A DNA stretch of 64,000 nt, taken from Halobacteriovoraceae bacterium. GTDB taxonomy: Bacteria; Bdellovibrionota; Bacteriovoracia; Bacteriovoracales; Bacteriovoracaceae. The DNA is taken from contig PAMZ01000022.1 of NCBI GenBank assembly GCA_002707495.1, forward strand, positions 124,001 to 188,000, written 5' to 3'. Shown piece after piece: positions 34,553 through 43,768 of the stretch. The number at the start of each line of letters is the position of its first letter. Position 1 is the first letter of the stretch. Position numbers and translations under genes: made by a program. A model generated the notes under the pieces. It was not told the DNA's origin and did not search any database. It saw nothing but the letters and a program-made list of their open reading frames with translations.

Positions 34553-36898
34553 TTAAAAATCAGATTTAACACCAAGTTGAAGCTGCGAAGCTCTTGAAAT
34601 CACGGAGTCAGATTTTCCATCTGAGTGAGAATTGAGAAATTGACCTAAAAAATAGGGACTTAATCCGTTTTCCCTTAAATATTCAACACTTAAGCCTAAG
34701 CGAGTTTGTTGGAAGCCACCTAATAAATAGACGAAATAAGGCTTCATTTCGACGTATTTGCCTAAGTTTATAGGCAAGTCTACATAAGTACCTATTCCCC
34801 AGTTCATATAATTGGTGAACTGTTCGGCTTCATCATTATTAACTTCATACCCTGAGCTCTGGTTAAGCCCCAGTACTATTCCTAGGTTAAGCTCTCTCCA
34901 ACCCTTCGATAGTATCAACTCTGTCTGTCGAAAAACAAATGACTGAGATTCAAAAACTTCTCCATATTGGGAACTATAGCTAATCAGCAGGTCACTATTT
35001 AGAGGACCCACTTTATTCAAGTGAATTTTTATTGCATGCCCTGTTGAGCTTAGACCATCTATTTCAATATTGCCTTCACTTTGATTCCAATCAGCTACTG
35101 AGTACAATAAAGCCATTTTTCTCAGTCTTATATTTGCTTGCCGCTGATTCTTAGTACTTACCTTTTTTAAAGATTTTGTTTTAACAATCTCTAGCGTCGT
35201 TTTTTTTGAAAAAGGAGAATATCGATTCCAAAAGTCCCTATAGCGAACTCTATAATAATAAACACCAGTGTCATCGGTTATCCATAAAATTTTAGGCTCA
35301 GAAGTTTTTGTCTCAAAAACAGGTTTCGAAGATTGCTTATCTCTGAAGATTTGGATTTCATAATCCTTTGCTGTGCTGATTTTTTCCCATTCAACGACGG
35401 TTTCAATCTCAGCTGCGTGCGCCTGGGGAAATATAATATTCATGACCTTGTCCCAAAAAGAGCTAGACTCAATAATTTTTTTAATCGCTTTTACTTTAGG
35501 TGCTCTTACAGGAGCCGGTATAGGAACGATAAGAACCTTTTGAACTTTAATAGGTTCTTGACTCTTTATTTGCCAAAAATACTCCCCTGGCTCTTTTATA
35601 TTTATTGAAACACGAGATCTATTTGTTTTACGGGTTCCAATTATGTTTTTAAAATCTCGATCCTTTGAAAGCTCAAATTCAACAGGGTCTGCTGCTTCCC
35701 ATGAGAAACTAACTCTTGAATTAGGCTTTACCAACTCAATTCGATTCACAATAGTGAATACATCTTTATTAGTGAGAACTAATTTAGACCAAGGAGTAAA
35801 CTCCGAGACTTCATATTCGTCTAAAATTCTCCCTCGCCACTGGTACTCACCTGGAGTAGAAAAATCAACCTGAGAAAGTTTAGACTTCATATAACCTGCA
35901 AAAACTCTCTCTCTCTCACTATTTATAATCTCTAGCCATACTTTTTTCTTTGCGAAACTCTCGAATGAAACAGCAAGAGGATAGTCCTGAGAATTCAAAG
36001 TTAATGCTCCTCCCTCGACTTTAATTTTCGGTGTGTTTATGTTCTTAATCAGAGTAAAGTTCGCATATATACTAGATAGCCTCTCTTCTTTTAACTGAAC
36101 TCCCCATTTATAAAAGCCCCCTTTAAGATTTAAACTCTCAGCTGGATCTATTTCAAAGCGATTATCTGTCCTTTCAACCCAAATTTTTTTAATGGACGTT
36201 TCTGACTCGTAATTGAAATAGACTCTCTCACCTCGTTTTTTTATAATTGTTCCCTGAGGGGAAACAAGTTTTATTCTCTCGTCTCGAATAGTTAGCTCTC
36301 TAGGCTTAACAATTAAACTTTTACCTTCAGACAATTCAACTTTTTCTCTTTCATTGTCGCCCATGTTTTCTAAAAGACTTCCCATTGAGAGTGAAACGTT
36401 CCCTTTATTCACTTGAATCTTATTCTCATCAAAACGTTTTTCTAATTTAAGCTCACTATCAGTATTGGCTGCGACTTTAATTTGAGAATTACCTATCCTA
36501 ATGTTTAAAGCTTGAGCATTGGCTTTGAGGTTTAAAGTTAAACTTCCTTGCTCAAAATCTATCTCGTTTTTTCGTTCAAAGTTAACCATGGATAGCTCAT
36601 CGATAATAACTTCGCTCTCGTTATCTAATCGCACTTTTGCGACAGAACTTTCATTGGTAAAAATAGAGTCAGCTCCATAAACTGCATTATCTTGTTCCAC
36701 AGCAACCCAGAAAAGTTGATCTCTATTCTTTCTTCGTACATCATTTTGCGACTGAAAGACCTTGCCAATGAAAGGAAGACTTAAATCTCGATCAGATTGA
36801 TTAAGGCCTAATAACTTATAACTAGAAAAACTGATGCATAAAATAGCCAACAGCATGAGTCCAGTATTGGAGAATTTTGTTAAGTCGTAAGTTCTCAT
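34553..36898 (-). CDS. FecR-domain protein with fibronectin-like modules and outer-membrane-like C terminus
   Basis: A ~781-aa protein. An N-terminal membrane helix (~10-30) is followed by a FecR-like domain (~60-200; strands such as SVAKVRLDNESEVII, FEQGSLTLNLKAN, and a similar repeat NKGNVSLSMGSLL). Several Ig/FnIII-like beta modules come next, including VEWEKISTAKDYEIQIF and YYYRVRYRDFWNRYSPFSKK. The last ~150 residues are alternating amphipathic beta strands ending in ...LGVKSDF with a C-terminal Phe, as in outer membrane beta-barrels. Start uncertain: ATG 36898 has no clear ribosome site, and ATG 36937 or TTG 36973 would overlap the divergent gene. The protein may link cell envelope layers. 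Confidence 0.7.
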   Translation of the reverse strand: MRTYDLTKFSNTGLMLLAILCISFSSYKLLGLNQSDRDLSLPFIGKVFQSQNDVRRKNRDQLFWVAVEQDNAVYGADSIFTNESSVAKVRLDNESEVIIDELSMVNFERKNEIDFEQGSLTLNLKANAQALNIRIGNSQIKVAANTDSELKLEKRFDENKIQVNKGNVSLSMGSLLENMGDNEREKVELSEGKSLIVKPRELTIRDERIKLVSPQGTIIKKRGERVYFNYESETSIKKIWVERTDNRFEIDPAESLNLKGGFYKWGVQLKEERLSSIYANFTLIKNINTPKIKVEGGALTLNSQDYPLAVSFESFAKKKVWLEIINSERERVFAGYMKSKLSQVDFSTPGEYQWRGRILDEYEVSEFTPWSKLVLTNKDVFTIVNRIELVKPNSRVSFSWEAADPVEFELSKDRDFKNIIGTRKTNRSRVSINIKEPGEYFWQIKSQEPIKVQKVLIVPIPAPVRAPKVKAIKKIIESSSFWDKVMNIIFPQAHAAEIETVVEWEKISTAKDYEIQIFRDKQSSKPVFETKTSEPKILWITDDTGVYYYRVRYRDFWNRYSPFSKKTTLEIVKTKSLKKVSTKNQRQANIRLRKMALLYSVADWNQSEGNIEIDGLSSTGHAIKIHLNKVGPLNSDLLISYSSQYGEVFESQSFVFRQTELILSKGWRELNLGIVLGLNQSSGYEVNNDEAEQFTNYMNWGIGTYVDLPINLGKYVEMKPYFVYLLGGFQQTRLGLSVEYLRENGLSPYFLGQFLNSHSDGKSDSVISRASQLQLGVKSDF

Positions 36899-36935
36899 GT
36901 TTAATAATAGTTTAAAGAGATAAAAGACCGTTGTC

Positions 36936-39353
36936 ATGGAAATAAGAAAAGTCAAAATTCCTATAAACCTCAAACTGACGTTTGCCGTATTATTACTAAC
37001 CGCAATGACATTAGGTGGCTATATTTGGTTAGCTGTCGATCTCATTAAGAATGATAAGATTGCTTACGTTTTTGAAGCAGTTGAGACTCAAAATCAACAA
37101 TCAGCAAAAGTTTTAGAGAGTCGATTGAAACAACTTTCAACTTTTCACAAGATTTTTAGACAAGTGGGATATCACAATGCAGCTGTAGCGCAAATATTTC
37201 AGCAAAATACAGATATCTTAGCCTATGTAGAGAAAGTTCAAAAAGGATCATATAAAAGAATCCTAAACCCGATGAGCGAGCTGGATACTAGCTTAAATAT
37301 TTCCTGGGATGAGTTAACACCTAATAAATATCAACTCATCAACCTTGCAGATGAACTCTACTTAGTCGAGTCACTTGTCTCAAATGAAAAAAGCTCTTAT
37401 CTTATTATTCCAGCTCATGCGCTTACCGAGCTTCTGCCCAGTTCTCAAATCTATCAGTACGACATAGCAGTTGATAATAAGCTATTAGCTTCGAGTAAGA
37501 TCAATTTAGAAAAGCCTGCGCAATCATATGGAATCCAAACTAAAGTCTTAGGGAACAATATTATCTCCTTTAGACCTTATCTCAATAATATTGTTTTTCT
37601 TACTCAGATCAATTACTCATCTGCAATCGAAGCTGCCACGGCCCTAACTAATAAGTCTATCTACTTTGGAATATTAGTTGCGGGATTTATCATTCTTTCC
37701 GTCCTTTTTCTTTCTCATAGAATCACGACCCCAATAAAAAAGCTCTACCTTGCAAGCCAAGAACTTTCGAAAGCAAACTTTTCATATAGGGTTAAGCTCT
37801 CTGAAGCTGATGAAGTAGGTGTTTTAGGAGATTCATTTAATTATATGGCTTCTGAAATTCAAAGATACCTCAAGGAGATGAAAGAGAAATCTCGAATGGA
37901 AAATGAATTAAAAACGGCTCAACTCGTTCAACAATCCTTTTTTCCATCAAATTTCATACAAGGTCATAATTTTAAATTAGAAGCTTACTATCAGCCTGCA
38001 GCAGAATGTAGTGGAGATTGGTGGGGCCATCTCTCTACCAAAGATTCTGAAATTTTTATCATCCTTGATGTCACTGGTCATGGAACTGCAGCGGCCTTAG
38101 TCACTGCGATGATGCATAATACCTTAACAGGTATTAATGAGTTAGGTCGAGAGAATCCAAGCTTTCGCCGTGAGCCCTCAACTATTATGGAATTTCTTAA
38201 TAAATCACTTTGTTCGATTAATATAAACCTTAATGCGACAGCTTTTATAATCGTATTCGATGGTGATGAAATGCGATATTCAAATGCTTCTCACAACCCT
38301 CCCCTTTTATTCAGACCTAAAGAGAGTGGAGATCTAGGTAAACAAGATATCCAGCCCTTAAATGAAAATATAGGGAGCCGTCTAGGAGAGAATATCAATT
38401 CTTTCTATGCAAGCACTGTTTTAAATTGGAGAAGTGGGGACCAGATTGTTCTTTTCACGGACGGAATAATTGAAGCTCCTAATAGTGCGGGTAAGGCCTA
38501 CGGGAATAGAAGGTTTTTAAAAAACATTCTTTCCCAATTCAATAGGACTCAGTCAATCAGTCCCAATGATGTGGTAGATGATTTCAAAACATTTCTTGAT
38601 GGCACTGACGCTGACGACGATATCACTGTACTCTCCATCCAACTACATGACTTAAAAATTTTCCAAACTTTTGATGAAAAGCTTGAAGTTAATCATCTCT
38701 ATGAACGAGTAGATGACTCGAAGTTTGCCACCGTGATAGTCTATGATGAACTTATCTCAAAGACACTTTCAGCCATTGAAATGGGAGAACAACTCCAAGC
38801 GATAGTTAATAGAAAAGAAGTGGAAACAAGAAAGTCCCCCTTAAGACCAAAGGAAGTTCAACTTAAAGACAGGTCTCAACTTCATTTTATGCATCAGTCA
38901 ATCAAGGAGCTTAGCGAGGAAATTGATAGCGCACTGGTCACAGTCGTGCAAAATGATTCATTCTCAGAAATTGCAAGATATTTAAAACAAACTGCGATTG
39001 AGTTAGTACAAAACGCCTTGATCTATCAACGTGCGCACAATATTGCTAAGCCCGTAGAGCTGATCTTAGGAAGAGACGAAAACTACTATATAGTAGAAGT
39101 CACTGATTTAAATGGTGCATTAGACCCCCTTGTTATTCTCAATAAGGCCAAAAGAGCTTTCACTGAGCGAACCTACGAGAAAAAAGATACAGGAGCCGGG
39201 TTAGGTTCCTCTATGGTTATTCTCGGCTCAGACGAAGTTGCGATCAAAGTAAAAAAAGATGAATATACTCAAATTCGATGTATAATAAGTAAGTATAAGA
39301 GATTAAAGGAATTTAAACTCAAAAACAACGCTATTTATATTTCGAAAGGATAG
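36936..39353 (+). CDS. membrane SpoIIE/RsbU-type PP2C phosphatase with HAMP and ATPase domain
   Basis: An 805-aa sensor phosphatase. Two transmembrane helices (~12-33 and ~242-262) flank an extracytoplasmic domain. HAMP is at ~265-315 (SHRITTPIKKLYLASQELS). The PP2C/SpoIIE domain (~330-570) has DWWGH, ILDVTGHGTAAALVTAMM (metal Asp) and DDITVLSIQL. A C-terminal region (~650-795) resembles an RsbW-like HATPase (AIELVQNALIYQ with N-box Glu/Asn, DTGAGLGSSM). It thus may act on a phosphorylated STAS protein and hold a kinase-like domain in the same chain. The STAS gene starts 5 bp downstream. The input signal is unknown. Confidence 0.88.
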   Translation: MEIRKVKIPINLKLTFAVLLLTAMTLGGYIWLAVDLIKNDKIAYVFEAVETQNQQSAKVLESRLKQLSTFHKIFRQVGYHNAAVAQIFQQNTDILAYVEKVQKGSYKRILNPMSELDTSLNISWDELTPNKYQLINLADELYLVESLVSNEKSSYLIIPAHALTELLPSSQIYQYDIAVDNKLLASSKINLEKPAQSYGIQTKVLGNNIISFRPYLNNIVFLTQINYSSAIEAATALTNKSIYFGILVAGFIILSVLFLSHRITTPIKKLYLASQELSKANFSYRVKLSEADEVGVLGDSFNYMASEIQRYLKEMKEKSRMENELKTAQLVQQSFFPSNFIQGHNFKLEAYYQPAAECSGDWWGHLSTKDSEIFIILDVTGHGTAAALVTAMMHNTLTGINELGRENPSFRREPSTIMEFLNKSLCSININLNATAFIIVFDGDEMRYSNASHNPPLLFRPKESGDLGKQDIQPLNENIGSRLGENINSFYASTVLNWRSGDQIVLFTDGIIEAPNSAGKAYGNRRFLKNILSQFNRTQSISPNDVVDDFKTFLDGTDADDDITVLSIQLHDLKIFQTFDEKLEVNHLYERVDDSKFATVIVYDELISKTLSAIEMGEQLQAIVNRKEVETRKSPLRPKEVQLKDRSQLHFMHQSIKELSEEIDSALVTVVQNDSFSEIARYLKQTAIELVQNALIYQRAHNIAKPVELILGRDENYYIVEVTDLNGALDPLVILNKAKRAFTERTYEKKDTGAGLGSSMVILGSDEVAIKVKKDEYTQIRCIISKYKRLKEFKLKNNAIYISKG

Positions 39354-39358
39354 AATTC

Positions 39359-39829
39359 GTGAATTCTCAGTTTGATTTTGATAAAGAGTCTAAAGGAGAC
39401 AAAGTCGTATTTAGGCTTTCAGGCCAAATTGATGAGGATGCTGAGCTATTGAAGCTTGATTTCTCAGATGCTAAAGAGATTGAATTCAATTTAGATAATG
39501 TAAAATTAATCAACTCATGTGGAATCAGAGATTGGGTAGAATTTCAAAAAACGATTCCTGAAAGTGTCAAAATTTCTTACTCCTTTTGTCCACAAATAAT
39601 CATCGAACAAATCAATATCATCAAGGGTTTTATTAGACCTGGAGCCAAAGTAGAGTCCTTTTACGCTCCCTATTATGATGAATCCAAAGACGAAGAAGTT
39701 AAATTACTCATCACTCCGGACGAAGTGATTAACCAAAAAGCACCCGTGAAAAAAAATGAACAAGGAGAAGAGTTGGAATTTGATGAGATCGAAGTTCAAT
39801 ATTTCAACTTCTTGAGAAATAATTCATGA
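39359..39829 (+). CDS. STAS-domain (anti-sigma factor antagonist-like) protein
   Basis: A 156-aa protein with GTG start behind AAAGGA. Residues ~10-105 form a STAS fold (VVFRLSGQIDEDAEL, EIEFNLDNVKLINSCGIRDWVEF); the Ser in INSCGIRDW sits where RsbV/SpoIIAA Ser is phosphorylated. An extra ~45-residue acidic tail follows. Being located between a PP2C phosphatase and a histidine kinase, it is the probable substrate of the phosphatase. Its last 4 bases overlap the kinase start (ATGA). Confidence 0.85.
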   Translation: MNSQFDFDKESKGDKVVFRLSGQIDEDAELLKLDFSDAKEIEFNLDNVKLINSCGIRDWVEFQKTIPESVKISYSFCPQIIIEQINIIKGFIRPGAKVESFYAPYYDESKDEEVKLLITPDEVINQKAPVKKNEQGEELEFDEIEVQYFNFLRNNS

Positions 39830-41217
39830 GCTATACAGATTTTGATCAATTATTAAGCCCTGTTTTTATTTGCGATAAAAATTGCAAGATCAATTATTAT
39901 AATCATATCTGCTCCACCTTTTTTCAAGCCTCTCCTCGAGTTCTTAATAAGTTTGAGACACTTGATGAACTAATTGTACAAAAAGACTTTTCTTTTCAAG
40001 AGAATATTAAAAAGGCTCTTGGAGAAGATACCGCGCTTATTTCTCCCGAAATTGAATTTCTCAAACAAAATGGAGAGAAACTAACCGTCATCGCGAAACT
40101 TATTCCCCTAGACAAGAAAAATATCTTAGTGAATATTCTGGATTTCTCGATAGAGAAAAAACTTCACGAAAAATACAAGGAACAAATTAGCGAACTAAAA
40201 GACACTCATGAGCAAATCTTAAAGGCGGACAAACTCACAGCATTGGGTGAAATGATTTCGGGTATAAGTCATGAAATTAGTTCTCCCTTGATGATTGTCT
40301 CAAATCGATTAGATATGCTTCGAGATACACTTGAAGCAGAACAACCTAAGGCCAGTGAAGCAATCTTAAATGACTTAGAAAGAGAGTTTAAAAGAGTGCT
40401 TGGTATTATCAGTGGCATGAGATCTTTTGTTAAAAATCAAGAGGAAGCCCTTGAGGTCGTGAATCTTAATACTTTATGCCATGACGTTCTTAGTTTTTTT
40501 GAAGATCTTAATACTCAAGTGAAAATTTCCCTAGATACTTCAGAGCAAAGTCATTTACCTCTCGTGATGGGAAATCGACTCAAACTTCAGCAGGTACTCA
40601 TAAATTTAGTGAAAAACGCTAGAGATTCTATTAATGAGATAAAAGCTAACCCTGGTGAAATTATCATTAAAATTCACGATCTTATTGACTCCAAAGCACA
40701 ATGCATTAGTGTGATTGATAACGGAAAAGGTATAAGTGAAGAGGATGCCTCTCATGTCTTTGATATGTTTTTTACAACCAAAGAAATTGATGCAGGAACT
40801 GGACTAGGTCTAGCGATTTCAAAAAAAATTATTGAAGCTCACTCCGGTTCAATTGAGATGGCGAAAGTTAAAGCTGGTGCAAAATTCGATATCAAACTGC
40901 CACTCTTAGAGCTTGGAAGCTTTACCATGACAAATAAGTATCTTGAGGGTGAAAAGGAATTTGAAGATGATATCTACCTTTTTGTCTCTGATGAAGAAAA
41001 CAAGCTAAATGACATCTATCAATCCATGAAAGATCAAGACATTGTCACTGTTCTTAGTCATAGACTCAGCGACTATCAAAAATTCACGGAATTTATGATG
41101 GTAGATAGAATATTTATTCTTTCAAAAATTAAAAACTTAGAAATAGATGAGGATACCGAAGATCTCTCTGATCTCTCTGTTGATCAAGTGTTAAAACATT
41201 TGGGGGTTAAAAGCTGA
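39826..41217 (+). CDS. cytoplasmic PAS histidine kinase
   Basis: A 463-aa soluble kinase. PAS-like domain ~5-110 (LLSPVFICDKNCKINYYN), coiled coil, HisKA with His in GISHEISSP (~149), and HATPase_c with NLVKNARDSI, DNGKGISEED and GTGLGLAIS. After the kinase core a ~85-residue extension (~375-463) has an REC-like or degenerate fold (DDIYLFVSDEENKLNDIYQS, MVDRIFILSK) lacking a clear phospho-Asp, so probably a pseudo-receiver. It overlaps the receiver gene at CTGA. It probably phosphorylates the product of 41214-41759. Confidence 0.88.
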   Translation: MSYTDFDQLLSPVFICDKNCKINYYNHICSTFFQASPRVLNKFETLDELIVQKDFSFQENIKKALGEDTALISPEIEFLKQNGEKLTVIAKLIPLDKKNILVNILDFSIEKKLHEKYKEQISELKDTHEQILKADKLTALGEMISGISHEISSPLMIVSNRLDMLRDTLEAEQPKASEAILNDLEREFKRVLGIISGMRSFVKNQEEALEVVNLNTLCHDVLSFFEDLNTQVKISLDTSEQSHLPLVMGNRLKLQQVLINLVKNARDSINEIKANPGEIIIKIHDLIDSKAQCISVIDNGKGISEEDASHVFDMFFTTKEIDAGTGLGLAISKKIIEAHSGSIEMAKVKAGAKFDIKLPLLELGSFTMTNKYLEGEKEFEDDIYLFVSDEENKLNDIYQSMKDQDIVTVLSHRLSDYQKFTEFMMVDRIFILSKIKNLEIDEDTEDLSDLSVDQVLKHLGVKS

Positions 41218-41759
41218 GTACTCAAAAGCATTTTAATATTCTCATCTTAGAGGATGAATCAGAAATTGCTGAGATTATGGAAACTTATCTAAAGCTATTT
41301 CCTGGTTTTAGACGAATTGTTCATGCTGAAAATGCTCTCAGAGCATCTCAAATGCTTTCAAACCAAGAGTTTGATCTTGTGATAACGGACATTCAACTAG
41401 ACAGAAGTAATGCCTTAGAATTTATAGAACGTCTTAGATCTCAACCTCGATATTATCATCAAAAAATTATGGTTGTATCTGGTTGTCTGACAAAAGAAAT
41501 TACTTTAAGACTTATGCAAAATAATATTCGTCATATCCTGGTAAAACCTTTCACTGCAAGGCAATTATTAATCTATGCCATCAGCTGCCTAGGTATTCAA
41601 AGAAAGCCTAAAAAACTCGTAGATAAAATTCTCAAGCAAGTTCGCCTAAGGCTGAGTGATAAAAAAGATTTACTCGAAAATGCGGTAGCTGATGATGATA
41701 TTCAAAAAATGTTTGACACTGCCAACCAACCAGCGAGTAAAAAAGACCAAGAAAACTAG
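41214..41759 (+). CDS. response regulator, apparent CTG start
   Basis: A ~181-aa receiver protein. The strand and acidic pocket ILILEDESEI are followed by phospho-Asp in LVITDIQLDRS (~60), and LVKPF (~110). The first ATG (41277) lies beyond ILILEDE and would remove beta-1 and the acidic pair. Upstream there is no ATG/GTG/TTG before an in-frame TAA at 41208-41210. CTG 41214 has a GGGGG site 7-8 nt upstream and overlaps the kinase TGA as CTGA, like the common ATGA coupling. A basic ~55-residue C-terminal part (RKPKKLVDKILKQVRLRL) has no recognised output domain. Confidence 0.8.
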   Translation: MSTQKHFNILILEDESEIAEIMETYLKLFPGFRRIVHAENALRASQMLSNQEFDLVITDIQLDRSNALEFIERLRSQPRYYHQKIMVVSGCLTKEITLRLMQNNIRHILVKPFTARQLLIYAISCLGIQRKPKKLVDKILKQVRLRLSDKKDLLENAVADDDIQKMFDTANQPASKKDQEN

Positions 41760-42526
41760 ACTTCAAAAATAAACTGATCCTCAGGCATTCTGACTCGTTC
41801 AGAATAGATCCCGTTTTCGGCTCTCTTACCCGCACTTATAATCATGCAAATTTCATCTCCTTTACCTAAACCCAGAAGATCTTTCACACGCTTTGAATCA
41901 TGACCTTCCATAGGACAGGAATCGAATCCGTAGGCCCTTAAACTTAACATTAAGTTCTCACAAGCAAGGGCGGTAGTTTTATGTGCCCAAACTCTCATAT
42001 CGTTATAACTAGTTGGCTCGCGAGGAGTTACTTTGGTTAAGCCTTGAAAAAAGAAGAGAATTTTTTTAACAATCCCAAAAAGTCCTAAAGGACCTTGGTT
42101 ATAAGCAAGAGGTACAATTTTTTGATAATAGGTATAAGCTCCCTTTGGAACTCCGCCCTTTTTATCAAAAGACTCAATCATTTGTTTTTGAATATTTTTC
42201 CAATTATTTGTCTTCGCCACACATACCACAAGCTCCGGAGCTGTTTTTGCAGCCGATTGCCCCATACAAATTCTAGCTAGTTCAGACTTTTTAGCCGGAT
42301 CTCTCACCCAATAAAAACCCCATGGTTGTAAGTTTGAAGAATTAGGAGCAAGAAGGGCGTTACTGAGACACCTACGCATAATTTTTTCAGGTAGAGGATC
42401 TTCTTTAAAGACTCTGACCGAACGCCGTGATTCGATCACTTTTTGAAATTCTAATTCATTGATTTCAACTGCAGCTTCTCTATAGTCTATATCTGGAACT
42501 TTTGTCAGAATATCTAGATCACTCAT
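41756..42526 (-). CDS. nitroreductase-family FMN oxidoreductase
   Basis: A 256-aa protein with the nitroreductase fold: RRSVRVFKEDPLPEK (~34, phosphate/FMN contacts), APNSSNLQPWGFYWV (~60), and a C-terminal LGLGKGDEICMIISAGKR segment. Family members use FMN and NAD(P)H to reduce nitro groups or quinones, or perform oxidations. The stop codon shares CTAG with the stop of the response regulator. The ilvA gene lies 6 bp upstream on the same strand, so they are likely co-transcribed. Confidence 0.85.
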   Translation of the reverse strand: MSDLDILTKVPDIDYREAAVEINELEFQKVIESRRSVRVFKEDPLPEKIMRRCLSNALLAPNSSNLQPWGFYWVRDPAKKSELARICMGQSAAKTAPELVVCVAKTNNWKNIQKQMIESFDKKGGVPKGAYTYYQKIVPLAYNQGPLGLFGIVKKILFFFQGLTKVTPREPTSYNDMRVWAHKTTALACENLMLSLRAYGFDSCPMEGHDSKRVKDLLGLGKGDEICMIISAGKRAENGIYSERVRMPEDQFIFEV

Positions 42527-42532
42527 AAGTAT

Positions 42533-43756
42533 TTATACTCCCCAGGGTATCACTTCAAATTTTTCTCTGACAGCGCTAAAAACTTTTTCTGTATGCTCTT
42601 CACCTTTTGTTTCAATAATAACCTCAACCATCGATTGATTTAGCTGTATCTGAGGTTCGTCTCTCAAGTGATAGACTTGCAATACATTTGCATTAGTCGT
42701 ACTCAATATTTCCGTTAGAAGATTTAACCCACCCGGTTTATCTTCTAGAATAACTTTCATCTTAACTCTACGCTTAGACTCCATTAAACCGATATCAATT
42801 ATCCTATCAATGAGATTTATATCAATATTTCCCCCACAAATAACAAGGACAACTTTTTTTCCTTTGAAGCGCCTAGGATTTCTTTCATACAACTCCTCGA
42901 ATGCTGCCAGATTTATGGCGCCTGCACCTTCTGTAATGATTCTTGCATTCTCAATGAGATCCAGTAGAGACTTTGCAACTTTATCATCAGAAACATGAAT
43001 CGCTTCATCGATAACAGAGTCCAAAGTTTCATAGAGATTCAAATAAGGTTTTTTTACTTTGATACCATCAGCAAATGTCGCTACAGTTTCACTCTCTATC
43101 AGTTTTCCTTGTTGAAGCGATTTAATCATTGAAGCGGCACCTGTAGACTGACACCCAACAATAGTACATTTATCAAATATTGACTTAGCGACGACTCCGA
43201 TACCGGCCATAAGTCCGCCCCCACCAATACTGCCAAATATAAAATCAGCATCTGGCAGTTGGTCTTTCAATTCATAAGCAATAGTTCCTTGCCCGTAAAC
43301 CACATTTTCGTGATTAAAAGGATGGATATAAACTTTTTTATTTTCCTGTAAATATTCTTTTGCAAACTCAAAACTCTCATCAACATTTTCACCTTTGAGG
43401 ATGACTGATGCACCTAGAGCTTCCGTATTGGAAATCTTAGTCAAAGGACTTGAAGTGGGCATAATAATCGTAGCGTGAAGTCCAAATTTTTCTGCAGCCC
43501 AGGCCACTCCTTGCGCATGATTACCTGCCGAAACAGCTAAAACGCCGAGCTTTTTTTCCTCTTCCGTCATATGCGCCATAAAGTTGGTAGCCCCTCGGAG
43601 TTTAAATGACCCAACAGGTTGCATATTTTCAAGCTTAAGAAATATCTCACAATTAAATTTCTTAGATAGCCATTCGTTCTTAATAAGCGGTGTTGCTGCG
43701 ACATAGGGTCTGATATTTTCTAGCGCTTGTTCAAAGCCCTTCAATTCCAGTTTCAT
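42533..43756 (-). CDS. ilvA: threonine dehydratase (threonine ammonia-lyase) with ACT domain
   Basis: A 407-aa PLP enzyme. The PLP lysine is in VGSFKLRGAT (~52), the phosphate-binding Gly loop is GSIGGGGLMAGI (~182), and SAGNHAQG (~78) is the substrate loop. A C-terminal ACT-like domain (~330-405) suggests allosteric control. It makes 2-oxobutanoate for isoleucine synthesis or threonine breakdown; the single short ACT domain resembles the TdcB-like/short IlvA type. AAGG at 7 nt before the ATG. Confidence 0.9.
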   Translation of the reverse strand: MKLELKGFEQALENIRPYVAATPLIKNEWLSKKFNCEIFLKLENMQPVGSFKLRGATNFMAHMTEEEKKLGVLAVSAGNHAQGVAWAAEKFGLHATIIMPTSSPLTKISNTEALGASVILKGENVDESFEFAKEYLQENKKVYIHPFNHENVVYGQGTIAYELKDQLPDADFIFGSIGGGGLMAGIGVVAKSIFDKCTIVGCQSTGAASMIKSLQQGKLIESETVATFADGIKVKKPYLNLYETLDSVIDEAIHVSDDKVAKSLLDLIENARIITEGAGAINLAAFEELYERNPRRFKGKKVVLVICGGNIDINLIDRIIDIGLMESKRRVKMKVILEDKPGGLNLLTEILSTTNANVLQVYHLRDEPQIQLNQSMVEVIIETKGEEHTEKVFSAVREKFEVIPWGV

Positions 43757-43768
43757 TTTTGTACCTTA

